Assembly: GCA_009667805.1 (NCBI GenBank)
Contig: RXON01001655.1
Coordinates: 1 to 64,000, forward strand
DNA length: 64,000 nucleotides
Direction: 5' to 3'
DNA from: Leptobrachium leishanense
Taxonomy: Eukaryota; Chordata; Amphibia; Anura; Megophryidae
Shown: positions 36,201-46,548 of the stretch, piece after piece
Numbering within the stretch: position 1 is the first letter of the stretch
Layout of the letters: each line of letters opens with the position of its first letter
Position numbers and translations under genes: made by a program
The notes under the pieces: model-generated
What the model was told of the DNA's origin: nothing
The model's database searches: none
Seen by the model: the letters and a program-made list of their open reading frames with translations, nothing else

Positions 36201-37165
36201 AATCGTCCAGGAATCCCGTTTAAAAACGTGTGAGGTAATACATTTGCCTCAGCACCAGTATCCAGCTTAAAGTTAATGGGCGCACCATTGATTTGCACCT
36301 CAGAGAACCATGCAGAGTTTTTCAGTGCTTGGCTGCGTTTTTTACAGTTAGAAGGCATATCTCTCAGCATTGCTCCAATAGATAAAGTATTTACAGTTTT
36401 CAGATTTTCACACTCTTGCCTCTGTGATTTACAACATCTTGCAAAGTGATTTCTTTTGTGGCAAATGTAACAAACACATCCAAATGCGGGGCATCTTTGA
36501 GATGGGTGTACTTTGCTGCACCTAGGGCATACTTTTATTGTCTGTTCAGATCTTGTAGCCTCTTCTGGTTTACTGTGTGTAGGTTTGTATTTTAATGCAT
36601 GAATAGTCTGACAAGCACTCGCTGACATGTTTGCAGACATAACCTGAACCTGTGCTTTAGTAGCTTCAGCAGCCTGACATATGTCCATTGCCTTTTGTAG
36701 TGTGAGTTCAGCCTCTCTGAGAAAACGTTCAAGTCTCCTGTCAGTAACACTGAAAACTAATTTGTCTCTTAAGATGTCGCTGAGTATGGCCCCAAATTCA
36801 CAGTCTCTGGCCTTCAGTCGAAGTTCTGTCATATACCTTTCAACACCTTGCTCCGCCAGATGTGCGTGTGTCCAAAACTGATGTCGTTCAAACACAACAT
36901 TTTTCTTGGGATTGCAGTGGTCCCTGAATAACTTGAGCACTGAATCTAATGTCCTTTCAGCAGTAATGGTTGATTCCAGTGTGTTGTAAACTTCTTGGCC
37001 TTCCTCCCCCAGAACATGCAGGGCTATGGCAATCTGGGTTTTCTGCTCCTTTTTATGAAGCTCAACTGCCTCAGCCTAAATTAAAAAGCTTTGCTCCCAT
37101 CTCCTCCAGTTTTCACTCACATTTCCAGTGAACTGGAGAGCTTCTGGTGGTCTGAAAATCTCCAT
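33249..37165 (-). pseudogene. Gypsy Gag-Pol polyprotein
   Basis: Read from ATG at 37165 (MEIFRPPEALQFTG). Gag is followed by a CCHC knuckle (CYICHKRNHFARC, ~36450), an aspartic protease (KLDTGAEANVLP), reverse transcriptase (CRMPFGIKSASEVFQQ; IADDMII in the YxDD position), RNase H (IQADASKSGLGA; VQSDHKPLEAI), and integrase with an HHCC finger (HECHQGIQ ... CKICASH), D in AADIFEW, D in ICDHVPF and E in SNGLAERTV. The tail has a variable C-terminus. Two lesions: a TAG at 37076-37078 in Gag and a one-base loss near 33980 that shifts the integrase frame. The 997-codon frame 36940-33947 and the 207-codon frame 33872-33249 are its two large pieces. It looks Mag/SURL-like, but the clade is only inferred. 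Confidence 0.93.
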
Positions 37166-37249
37166 GCTGATGCTGGATAAACTGCAAACAAGATCCTTAT
37201 CACGATGGCTTTCTTCAGGCAAGTGATAGGTCCATTACTTCTGCCACCA

Positions 37250-37445
37250 TGTAGTGTTTTCTGTGTGCATATTAACAGGAGCAATCACCAGTTTGTGACG
37301 TGTTCATAGAGCAGCTCTTTATTCAGCTCAGATCCAATACAACACTAACTGAATAACTGACAACAGGACCTAAAATGGCCGCCGATCATAGAGTTCTCTG
37401 TAAACAGTTCCAGAGTGTCCTTTCTTAAAGTGACAGTACACCACA
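37250..37445 (-). repeat. Gypsy 5' LTR
   Basis: 196 bp, near-identical partner of 32957-33153; promoter and first transcribed LTR for the minus-strand element. Confidence 0.95.
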
Positions 37446-38569
37446 GGGGGAAGTGAGAGGTTTTTGTTTTGTAATTTTTTAGGTTTACGTTAATTTGTGT
37501 GAGCAGTTGATGGCATATTTCATTTATGCAGCTCTCTATACAAAGCTATGTATGTTGCTTAAACCAGGTCTTATAATTCCACTGAGGCCTCTTATTAATA
37601 CATATCCTAGTTTTGGGATGTTGCACCTGAGTTTCACCTTGCAGCTCCTACTTTGACACCTGTGTCTTCAATGTTTGCTAATGATTGTGTCACAACTGTA
37701 CAACAGGTTATGTGACCATGGTTAAGATAACAAGGTTATGTATCATGTGCTATACTGCAAAATGCCACATCACTCTGATGTACAGTATATGGTGCTATGA
37801 CATGATACACACATGTTGAATGGTGTGCATGTACCCTCTATGTTATGATGCTAGATTTTACCGAGTGTCACATGTATTATCATTACCACATCCTTCAAAA
37901 CCTAGCACCAGGATCATGCATGTGGGTTTGTGCGAGACACAGATGTACATGACAAATGTCACTGGCACAAATCATGCACATGATGGGGTCTGCTGCTCCC
38001 ACTTGATAATTATCAATTCTTGCATCACATCTACAGGATTGTGGCAATGCATATTGGTGACCGACAATGTCCTTTGCAAAAAATGATTAGGTGTTTGTTC
38101 TTTATAAAAGAAATTTCTCACAGGACATTTCTTGCAACCAATGTCAAAAATGATTGTGCACGAAATCATATGTTCTAAAATGTTCACTAATGTATCATTG
38201 GGGATTGTAACATTAATATCTTCAAAGTGATAATACTTTCACTTGTTTCGCCACCTGGAATGACAAAAGGGTTCATTGATGTTAATGGGATGCATTCAAT
38301 CCATCGGCTCACAGGCGACAGTCATATTTTCGGTTTGTGACTGGTGTCTATACCCAGTGGAATCTGTCAAAATGATCCTTACATCATGCTGTTTTTGGTG
38401 TCCCATTGACAAACGTCAAGTTCTACAACTGTACATATATTTCTCAATAAAAATCATTTGTTAAATAAATTTGGTTTTTATTGCTTAAGAATGGGAAGTA
38501 GATTTACAACCAATAGAATGACAGTTCCTTTACTTATTCTTTTTACATACACTGTATTTCAAGCACTTT
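37446..38569. other. Harbinger-type element interior, 3' untranslated sequence
   Basis: No open frame with a recognisable domain. A poly(A) signal AATAAA at 38446-38451, and a second at 38465-38470, could end the Myb/SANT-like transcript (+ strand). Around 38476-38510 the sequence matches inverted 7440-7500. Confidence 0.4.
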
Positions 38570-39187
38570 TTTGGGTGAAGTTTTAGGTGTAAGCTTTTGT
38601 AAAGAAACAAGGCTTTTTAACCCATAGGTTTCAGTGCAGCATTTGAATCCGCACACTGCCAACAGTACCTCTACTGTGGAAAAATCAGTGGGTAATGTTT
38701 TAGTAACAAGGTGTGGGAAATGTTTTACCCCATAGGCTTCAATGTTTAAAACGGTTGCTTATAGTCTGCAGTAAAGAGTCTTTTTGTAGGATTTTTCTAC
38801 ACTTGAAATGTTTTTGATATCAATTCGAAATTCAATATCAAAACAAACTGAACCGAATCACTCTAATGATCCGAGTCACCGAAATGATCCAAACATCAAA
38901 ACTGACCAAGCACCGAAACAACCTGAAACGAAAAAAAATAAAAATCAAAAATACCGAAACAAACTTAACTGGTGCACATTAATAAATTTGACATTCAAGC
39001 ATATTTTTTCCACTCCATTCGTCTGCAGTGTCGGCTTTTTTCCCGTGGTTGCTCTGCGCCTGCTCAGGTTTCTCTGGCGTGTCTGGCAGGGTTCAGAGGT
39101 TTTGGCGAGTGTGCGTTGGGTTTGCGGCAGCTTTTCCCTGCACTACGACAGCCCTGTGGTGCTTGCCGAATACACGGCAGGGTCGCC
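38570..39187 (+). mobile_element. MITE family B, copy B4 (right end truncated)
   Basis: Contains the family blocks CCCATAGGCTTCAATGTT, GTCTGCAGTAAAGAGTC and the GC-rich right part with CTGCACTACGACAGCCCTG, then stops at CAGGGTCGCCAT. 39188-39524 contains nothing recognised. Confidence 0.6.
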
Positions 39188-39524
39188 ATACCACCCGAGG
39201 AGATGCTGGTCATCACGTTGCGGCAAGTACGCTCAAACACCAGCATTGTCGGCCTCGAAGCACATATCTGCTGACTGACAGCGTGTGCAGAGCCCCTACT
39301 GTCGCGGTCCGCAGTGATAGGCCCACAAGCCCATGCATACCACCACACCCTCAGGCATCACATTCCAGTACACGTACTCAATTAAATGACACCAACAGCA
39401 ATGTAAGGAAAATTAAATATTTTTATCCAGACATGTGGAACAGCGCAACAAAATATTTATGTCATATTTAGTGCACTGCATCAATAAGAAAAACATAATA
39501 TAACATAAAATACAATAATAAAAA

Positions 39525-40042
39525 TTACAACTGCTCATAATGAGGGGCATCATGGTCATAAGAACCATGTGGATAAGGTGGATGGTGGGGGTCTGGCACA
39601 TAACCAGGGGCCATGTAATAGTGTGTGCAGCCTGTTCCAGGAGGGTATCCAGCTGTGCTAGGCAGTTCTGCCTGAATTTGATCTTCTGCTGCAGGCTCAG
39701 ATGATCCAGGATAGGCTGACATGACTCAAAAAAAGCCTGGTCGTCACTAGTCAGTCCTGGACAACGAATGTGGTGGTGTTTTGGGCCTCCATGGCCAGGT
39801 CACATTGCGTTGCTGCTGCCCTCTTCCTAGTTGACAGACTGGCCGTGTCAGTGTGTGATGGTCCTGCCAATGGTCCAGTGGTGTCATCTGTATCCTCCGA
39901 CTCAGCCCCACCCTCCAGAACATCCCCGCCAGTATTAGCGATAGATTTTCTTGGTCCCTGGACCAGCCCATGCCACTGCCTCCTGTTTTAGGTTCCGGTG
40001 AAGGTTGTCCCTCAGTGCGCCACTTCACCGGGACTTCATTTT
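39525..40042 (-). pseudogene. MADF-BESS gene of the Harbinger-type element, exon 2
   Basis: Read from 40042, just after the minus-strand acceptor TTTTTCAG. The first frame gives VKWRTEGQPSPEPKTGGSGM, the end of a MADF (Myb/SANT-like in Adf-1) domain followed by a basic GSG stretch. Another frame gives a BESS-type helix pair, DQAFFESCQPILDHLSLQQK, used for protein-protein contact. The C-terminus is rich in Pro/Tyr/His (YVPDPHHPPYPHGSYDH) and stops at 39527-39525. At least two frameshifts occur. MADF-BESS proteins bind DNA with the N-terminal domain. Exon 1 is at 42303-42457. Confidence 0.65.
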
Positions 40043-40107
40043 CTGAAAAACATGATGCATGACATAAGTGTGTTATGATCGCATTCGTTTTTTTGGTGTC
40101 TTGTTAG

Positions 40108-41280
40108 TGGATGCAGTTTGGATGATCTACAGCTGGCGAGATTGTATGCAAGGTGTGCCAGACAATATGGGACACAATGAAGGAGCCATGTTTACCAATA
40201 CCCACAGAAGAGGCATGGGCACGAATTTCGGGATCGGGCTAACTTCACCAACTGCATGGGAGCAGTGGATGGCTAACATCTGTATAGTGAAGCCACTGCA
40301 AAGTGGGTCACTGTACTAAAATGACAAACATTTCTATAGGCCTACGGGCGGTGGCAGATGCCAACTATAATTTCAAGTATGTGGATGAGGGATCTATGGA
40401 AAGGACTGACTCCAGTGTTCAGGAAGTGAACACTGGAATGAGATTGAGAGTGGGACCCTGAACATCCCCAGACCCACACCATATTCCGTGACACACCTGT
40501 CAAGACATGTGCATTCAACTACCAGCTGTCACATGCAAGATGCTACATTGAATGCACCTTCAGCATCCTGAGCAACAAATGGAGAATATTCCATAGGCCG
40601 CTGGATGTTAAAGCTGAATTTTGTGTTGATATTGAAGAGCGCTGTGGCGTCTCGCATAATTATGTTCGTGGGAGGGATATTTTTAATTTAGATGACTCCT
40701 TGGCAGTTATAGGTTTGGACTAGACTTGTGCACCGATTTTTTTTTTGTTCGCTCTTTGTGAATTTTAGTGTCGGCCGATTTCCGTTCATTGACTTTTTTT
40801 CGTGATTTCGGAAATTGTGTTTTTCAGAATATCTGTTCTCGTTTCAAAGTGTCTATTCGTTTTGATGTAAACTAATGGTTTTGCCGATATGATAATTCCT
40901 TATGTTTCACAAGGATAGAGATTTCCCATGTTTTACAAGGAGGATACATTGAGATGGGAATGATACAAAATTACAGAATCAGCGATATGGAACCGAAATC
41001 GAATTTCGATTTTTACACATTTCTAGTCCCTTCGAAAATTCTGAAAAGTTTTCGTTTCGGCTCGGAAATTTGTTCAGATCCGAATATTTTCTAAAAAAAT
41101 AGGCCGAATCGGGAAATTTCATGAAAATTCCGAAACCCGAAATGCACATCCCTAGTTTGGACAAATATGAACACTGACATTATGCCTGTAAATAGACACA
41201 GCAGCAGGTTGCATGATGCTCTAGCTAATGATTTTACGATCGAAGCAGGTCAGGTGCCCTGGCAGCTGGGGTGCATTTGA
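40108..41280 (+). pseudogene. HARBI1-like (PIF/Harbinger) DDE transposase, C-terminal part
   Basis: Starts after the acceptor TCTTGTTAG (ends 40107). Frames with many stops encode FRDRANFTNCMGAVDG (first catalytic Asp in VDG), IVKPLQSGSLY, NYNFKYVDEGS, a TLNIPRP block, SHARCYIECTFSILSNKW, IFHRPLDVKAEF and DDSLAVIGLD. The last part, HSSRLHDALANDFTIEAGQ, follows after the MITE at 40721-41154 and stops at 41278-41280. This is the HARBI1-type DDE_Tnp_4 nuclease fold that cuts at TWA sites. The N-terminal half is absent. It runs antisense between the two MADF-BESS exons. Confidence 0.8.
40721..41154. mobile_element. hAT-type MITE family T, copy T2
   Basis: 434 bp with ends TAGACTTGTGCACCGA and GCACATCCCTA, flanked by perfect 8-bp duplicates GTTTGGAC (40713-40720 and 41155-41162). 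It splits the Harbinger transposase after VIGL. A reverse SINE scrap near 40930 lies within. Confidence 0.92.
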
Positions 41281-41281
41281 C

Positions 41282-42217
41282 CAGGGGTGTCGCAAGGGAG
41301 GGGGATGTGGCCCGCACTGGGTGACACCACCCCCTAGAGTGACATATACACATATATATTTTCACACAAAAATTTTACCAGGAAGGATACATTGAGGATT
41401 CTCTCATTTTCAATTATGTCCTGGGTAGGCAAGGCCTAGGCTGGCACTTTGCCACCCCCTGGATACAAAATACCACTAAAGGGGATATTCAGAGCACTGA
41501 AATGACGCAGACATTTCAGTATTCTGTTCCCTGCACTTTGTGGAATCAAATTTCCCTGGGTGAATTCACCACAGGGTCCCTGACGTGCAGGGAATAAGCC
41601 ACGAATGCTGCCGCAAACCCGTCACCCGCTGTTTTAAAAAGAATGACTGAACGAAAATGTCTGGCATTTACATAGAAGATCTTATGAATAATAAAAAGGT
41701 CTGTTACAGGGGAAGAAAAAAAAAAGGCTATTAGAAAGAAAATTGAATTTTTTTGAATGCCTAAAACATACTAAAAAACAACCAATAAATAGAATTTTTA
41801 GTATGGATTAAAAGGAATAAACGGTTTAATAGACATTGGATAAAAACAGGAATAATTTTTAACATTGAAACCTATGGTTTTCGTTCGCCTGAATAAACCT
41901 GCCAAATGAAAACACCGGACATCACGACATTTCTTTGCTGTTCGGTGTCCCTGAACAGATTAACCATTACTTCTCTATGGGGACTTTCACTGTCTTCAAA
42001 CAGGCACCGTACTTGCTGTCAGTTTGCCAAAATTTGTGTATGAGCATAACAGATCCACAGCAATAAACCTCACAGTAATGTGCGCTGTGTATTATGAGTA
42101 TTCAGTGTTATATGGGAGTACTGATTTATAAGGAAAGTAGTTAAAAACCTGTAGTACTTGGGGGGGGGGCACCATAAGTTAACGCACTGGGTGACACCAA
42201 CCCTAGTGACACCACTG
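41282..42217. mobile_element. hAT MITE with nested family B copy and SINE fragment
   Basis: Flanked by perfect 8-bp duplicates CATTTGAC (41274-41281 and 42218-42225). Ends CAGGGGTGTCGC and CTAGTGACACCACTG are imperfect inverted repeats, with GCACTGGGTGACACC at both sides. A reverse SINE piece lies at 41375-41440. The stretch 41473-42046 is a diverged reverse copy of MITE B (AACATTGAAACCTATGG, CACCGTACTTGC). It inserted at the stop codon of the Harbinger transposase. Confidence 0.88.
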
Positions 42218-42302
42218 CATTTGACATGTGACAATTTTGTCATATGCATTAATCTTACATTCAATATGCATTTGATTATGAATAAAATAATCGTATACTC
42301 AC

Positions 42303-42457
42303 TGTGCCAGCCCAGATCCTCTTTAGACCATGCGTTGTACAGCACCTTTGTTACAGCAGTCCACGCGATGGCCTTCTGCTTTCTTGTAAAGGACACTGGC
42401 CGTGTCCCACAGTGCTGTGTGTTCACAGACTGCACCGATCAGCTTCTGGACAGCCAT
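42303..42457 (-). pseudogene. MADF-BESS gene of the Harbinger-type element, exon 1 (core)
   Basis: From an ATG at 42457 one frame gives MAVQKLIGAVCEHTALWDTA, matching the start of a MADF domain (short helix, then a LWD motif). After a frameshift another gives RKQKAIAWTAVTKVLYNAW, the central MADF helix with its conserved AW. A donor GTGAGT follows (42302-42297). The longer minus-strand frame above it (to 42700) may be leader or upstream coding sequence. The domain is completed by exon 2 at 40042, and the 2.3-kb intron holds the antisense transposase and two hAT MITEs. Confidence 0.6.
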
Positions 42458-42469
42458 GGTAGCAGGCAC

Positions 42470-42936
42470 ACAGTCCAAGCACATTACCAAAATTCTGGGT
42501 GTGAGGTAGTCTGGAAATCTGCGACGTGTCTTCACCTCGCCACACACACTATGCTGATGCAGTGCACTTTTGCGCGCATCGGCGTTCTCTGTTGTGAATC
42601 CACAGTTTGGTACGGTCAGGTTGTACTTGTTACAATTTGCCACCAGCTTTTCAAAGACGTTAAAATTCTGTGCGCAAACGTCCGTTAAATTTTGTGCCAA
42701 GATTGTAATACCACGCGCGCACAGCGCACAAATGCATTTGCGCTCATAATGTCGAGTATAGGACGCGCAAACTTAATTTCGCTCACGCAGGTCCATCCGC
42801 GTTAAACGTTAACGTGCATTTTTTGTGCAGATGTTGTAATACAACGTTCAGCGCAAAGGGTTTTGTCCCTTGCGTTGTGTTTTTTTGCGCACGTGCAAAA
42901 TTGTGCGCGAAGAATGTAATAAACACGAGGGGCCCC
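42470..42936. promoter_or_regulatory. Right terminal region of the Harbinger-type element
   Basis: Full of short repeated words GTAATAC, GCGCA, AACGTT and GCGCACAA in both orientations, as in the left end 20148-20500. Such subterminal repeats are the likely binding sites for Myb-like and transposase proteins, and the region also lies upstream of the MADF-BESS gene. A functional role is inferred. Confidence 0.45.
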
Positions 42937-43688
42937 AAGAGATTTTCGGGGAAACTACCACCCTACCTGAATAGGCTGCTTCCCCTAGCAGTTCCCTCAT
43001 CCTGTAACCTCCGGTCCAGGACATGCACCTTACTTGCAATACAATATAAAAAGAATGTGGCTTGATCCTCCTTTTCCTACAGAGCACCGCAATTTTGGAA
43101 TAACCTCCCAGACGCCATCAAATAGAGATCTCCATTAACATACATGTTTTCTGTATCGAGGTAACAGTGACTATTTCCTGCATATTTATGTTCTGTTAAT
43201 CTGTAGATTTGTGTTTAATATCTTGCATTGTATCACTTTGTATTTCTCTACCTACTGTAACAATTCAATGTTCTTGAACCCAGGACATTCCCTTTAAAGT
43301 GAGAAAACTCAAACTAAACCAGAAAAAAAGTCCCATTTATCTCACATTCCAAATATTTAAAACTAGAATTTTCACTTCACCAAAAGTTCCAGAGTTTGAC
43401 CTTTCTCTGAATAACCCTGTTATTTCCTAACTCCGTTAAAAATGTTGAGCTTGAGCCCATATTCAAAAACTGGCATGGGTCAGAAGAAATGTTGGCTTGA
43501 AAAAATGCCCTGAAAAAAAGCTTGTCGGCCAGCACCTTACAGGTTTGTTTTTTTACCTATAAAACAGGTCTTACAAAAATCTGTTTAAAAAGTGTCAGTC
43601 TTCACTCAAGTTTTCTCCCAGTTTACTGCATGGCCATTTTAAGAGGTTGCGTACAATTAATTTTTATAGAGATTTGTTTCACATTTAA

Positions 43689-44697
43689 GGCTGGGGGTCA
43701 GACGAACGCATTTTTAACATGCTGTAAGGTCCTGGAGGCCCTCACCCCCTGGCACCCCTTTTTGTGCCTTTTACTACATGTCCCCTGCAGATTCCAAAAC
43801 CCTTGTATAAACAATTCACCTTCCTGATTCTACCGTTCTGGCCCTGGATCCACACCTGCCCTTCATCCTCCCTGATTAGCCCTGCATATAAGGGAGTCCC
43901 ACCCTCAACCCTGGACTTCCACATTGAAGTTACTGACTGCGTTACCTGTTTACTAAAGCTCCCTGAAACCGCCTGACCATCTCCTGAACTCTCTGCTAAA
44001 GACCCCAAGGACCTTCTGCTATTTATCTGGACTCTCATTGCTTCACTCACCGGTAACCCTTCCATCCTGCTCCCCCTCTGCCCCCATCTAAGCCTTGCCG
44101 TGTACCGAACCCCTGCTGTACCACCGACTATTCTCTGCCAGCCTTGCCGTGTACCGAACCCCCTTGCTGAACCCTGACGACGCCATTGCCTGAACCCTGT
44201 CTGATTTCATGCCACTGTGTTTACCTGCAATAAACACTCATTGCGATTCTGAATCTGCCTTCATCACTGCATCCTGGGCTCACAACCCCAACCTGCTACA
44301 CCCACCGCAGTCAAACCCTTACACATGCGTTTTAGCACACTTAATCACGGCCGCAGTAGCATCAAATGACGGCCAATGACAGCCAATATATGAAGTACGG
44401 CCGCACGGAAGCGGCAAACAAACACCACAAGCGGCAAACAAACGCAAAACCGCTAGTACTGACGTACAGAGTGCGCTGCGTCAGCATAGCGTCGTGTGCG
44501 CGTGATTAGGAGACGTCAGACGCTGCTCATGTCCGGTCAACATAACATCCAGACACCTAAAGTTTCTTGGTTTGGCTCCGTAACAAATCATGCACGAAAA
44601 TGCGCATCGTATGACAGTTTTCACACATTCCGTGAAAAAATACATCAATGCGTTCGGAAGCACTTTTTGACGGTCGCTGCGAATAATGCGTTAGTCT
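43689..44697. mobile_element. Harbinger-type MITE family M, copy M4, split by solo LTR
   Basis: The left end GGCTGGGGGTCAGACGAACG follows TAA (43686-43688). The right end is clipped (GCGTTAGTCT without GACCCTAGCC). It splits R1 copy 2. Confidence 0.8.
43723..44323 (+). mobile_element. Solo LTR, 601 bp
   Basis: Ends TGTAAGG and CCTTACA, flanked by 5-bp duplicates CATGC (43718-43722 and 44324-44328). It contains a TATA-like CATATAAG at 43885-43892 and a poly(A) signal AATAAA at 44229-44234. It also has a tandem GCCTTGCCGTGTACCGAAC at 44094 and 44142. No internal gag or pol remains, so it arose by recombination between two LTRs. The 5-bp duplication fits Gypsy or ERV-type integrase; which one is not decided. 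Confidence 0.88.
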
Positions 44698-44900
44698 ACA
44701 TTTTGAGCACTGCTAATGAGAAAAAAAAAGGAATTATTTTATTGTGTCTTAAACTTATTTGTGTTACACAAGTGTTGGTCAGTGCTACCAATATTCCTAA
44801 AATAGTTAAGGATTGAGATTGTAGGTAAACCATTTGATTAAATATCTTTAAGCATTTCCAAGTATTGTTTTTTTTGTTTAACAGTACACAATCCCTATAA

Positions 44901-45330
44901 GTGTGGAATATCAGGTTACCATACAAAATTAAATGAAACTAGATTTGCCAATGCCTGAGTATAGTGTCCTTGAGATAAATAGTAAATTTGCCTGGAGGCA
45001 AAGTCAAACACTCAGCAGGGAGACCTCAAAAGCTTTGTGAAAGTGCCATTGACTGAGGAGATGAACCATTCTCCAGGAGCACTAGTACAGTATATTTAAC
45101 TAGCAACCCTTGCTAAAAGACAAAGTCAGTCACAAAAACTGATGTCTGAAGCTTTTAAAATGGCAATGACTAAAGGGCAGAGCCAACATGAAACCAGTGA
45201 ATCGAAAAGGTTTCACTTAAACCATCTCCTCAAACCACCCCATCCCCATATTAACCATAAACGGGTTAGTTTTTTTCAATCTACTCCCTGCTGGAAGGAC
45301 CTTGCACAACTGATTCAATCTTTAGTAAAC
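44901..45330. other. No recognised feature
   Basis: No gene, terminal repeat or tandem repeat identified. The 63-codon frame at 45142 has no domain. Confidence 0.4.
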
Positions 45331-45333
45331 TAA

Positions 45334-45758
45334 GGCTGGGGTCAGACGAGCGTAGTGTTCACGTCCGTGATTGCGCCTAAAAGTACGTCCGTGATAGCAT
45401 GACAGAAAGTCCATTGGAGCCCGTTACACGAAGTACGTCCGCACTGAACTGCGGACGCACAACGGCCGCGGCCCACGGACGCAAGGCAGGCAAGAACGTA
45501 CAACCCCTAGAACGGCCGCACAAAGTGCGCTGCGTCCGCAACGTCTGCATAGCTTTGTGTGTGAGTGATGGAACGTGGTCAGACGGACTGCATTTATACG
45601 TCCAGCATTTTTCACAGACAAAATGGTTTTGCTTTAATTTATTTTCTCTCCTACATCCGTCAAAATATACGTCAGTGAACAAACGGACTGTGTGGCCACT
45701 ACTGCGTCTTCCGTACTGACGTACAGTCCGTAGAAATCACGCTCGTCTGACCCTAGCC
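45334..45758. mobile_element. Harbinger-type MITE family M, copy M5
   Basis: Ends GGCTGGGGTCAGACGAGCG and CGCTCGTCTGACCCTAGCC, flanked by TAA (45331-45333 and 45759-45761). Interior more diverged than in M1 and M3. Confidence 0.88.
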
Positions 45759-45761
45759 TAA

Positions 45762-46548
45762 AGCTCCATATGTTGTCATCCAAGAGCGATCAGAACATTG
45801 GTGTCATCAAAACAGGTTACAAAGTTCCTACTAAACAGTGCCGGCATATTCCATAATCTCAAAATGCTTAACAGCTTACGGTGTAACATCATATACTTCA
45901 GTATTTTATACAGTCTGGTTTAGATAACTAGACAAACACAATCTTTACACATAAGTAAACAATAAAACACCATAATATAGTCTGATCATTTGCATGTTAT
46001 AGTCCAAAAAACAACAGTCCAAATTTTCTGCATTGATACCATATTACCCCACCATCTCCTATTTTACCCAAACTATTATCTGTATTTCCTGAGCATTTCC
46101 AAAAATGAAATATTGGCAGTTTGAAATTTCAAATTGATGTAACCACACAAAATAGATGATTCGGAATGGATCCGAATAAATTTAAAACAAAAACCATGAA
46201 TAAAATGCAGAACTCAATGATCTAAAAATGAGAAAAATATATAAAAAAAAAACTGAACCAAAAATTTTAATTTAGCATATGAATTCACACACTGCTGAGA
46301 AGCAACTCTGCAGTATAATTAATGCAGCATATGAATCCTACAAGAAAAGAGAAGCGCACACATGGATTTGAACAAGACATGCGTTATTTCCATGCTAGAT
46401 GGACACATTCATGGCTTCTATTTTTTTGTTGAGGCAATGTAATACAGCCGTACCAAAATAATCCCATACACGTCAATGTTAAATCCCTGTGTTTATTAAA
46501 TATTTATTAAACTGTTTAGTACTTTCACTTGCAACAATGATTATTTTT
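45762..46548. other. Unclassified sequence, mostly A/T-rich
   Basis: No gene seen. 46270-46350 has two copies of GCATATGAATYC, the same words as at 6205-6255 and 38640, so part is interspersed repeat. Confidence 0.4.

Larger units (their letters stand above)
32957..37445 (-). mobile_element. Ty3/Gypsy LTR retrotransposon, young but defective
   Basis: Two LTRs (32957-33153 and 37250-37445) flank a gag-pol region on the minus strand. Flanking GGGG (32953-32956 and 37446-37449) is consistent with a 4-5-bp target duplication. Just inside the 5' LTR (minus strand) is TGGTGGCAGAAGT, close to the complement of tRNA-Leu 3' ends, a probable primer binding site. Just before the 3' LTR is the purine-rich AGTTGGGGAGA. 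It landed just past the Myb/SANT exon 2 stop within the Harbinger-type element. Confidence 0.95.
20148..42936. mobile_element. Harbinger-type element, 22.8 kb with nested insertions
   Basis: The left end GGGGCCCTATTACATTCTCTGC and the inverse of the right end (GGGGCCC, then TTTATTACATTCTTCGCGC) are imperfect inverted repeats. Both share inner words GTATTACAATC, AACGTT and many GCGCA. The interrupted L2 LINE fixes both boundaries. Genes inside include a Myb/SANT-like gene (+), a HARBI1-like transposase (+) and a MADF-BESS gene (-). Removing the hAT, Gypsy and MITE insertions leaves roughly 7 kb. A clean 3-bp target duplication could not be seen, so the outermost bases are uncertain by a few positions. 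Confidence 0.7.
19807..43296 (+). pseudogene. L2-like LINE ORF2 fragment, split by the Harbinger-type element
   Basis: The left part 19807-20147 reads, with stops, as the late RT region of an L2-type ORF2 (WLDPNLSFNPHIEKL, then VYAAAPQMHLHKLTLYNS). The right part 42937-43296 continues with KLPPYLNRLLPLAVPS, LLAIQYKKN and SFSYRAPQFWNNLPDAIK. Joined on paper they are colinear, so a single LINE was interrupted at the codon region between 20147 and 42937. The protein would have been the reverse transcriptase/endonuclease for its own retrotransposition; this copy is dead. Confidence 0.8.
19731..43419. mobile_element. MITE family C, copy C4, split by L2 LINE
   Basis: Left part 19731-19806 (CAAGGTTATTCAGAGAAAAG, then TTCTAGGTCAAATAGCCAAA) and right part 43297-43419 (ending CTTTCTCTGAATAACCCTG) are the two sides of one family C MITE. 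It is flanked by TTA (19728-19730 and 43420-43422). The 23.5 kb between the halves is later insertion. Confidence 0.75.
19081..44900 (+). repeat. Interspersed repeat R1, copy 2, split by nested insertions
   Basis: Pieces at 19081-19136, 19698-19730, 43420-43688 and 44698-44900 line up in order with copy 1 at 1-659. The gaps are an L2 LINE end (19137-19697), the C4/L2/Harbinger stack (19731-43419) and MITE M4 (43689-44697). This frame gives the outermost level of the nesting. Confidence 0.75.
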
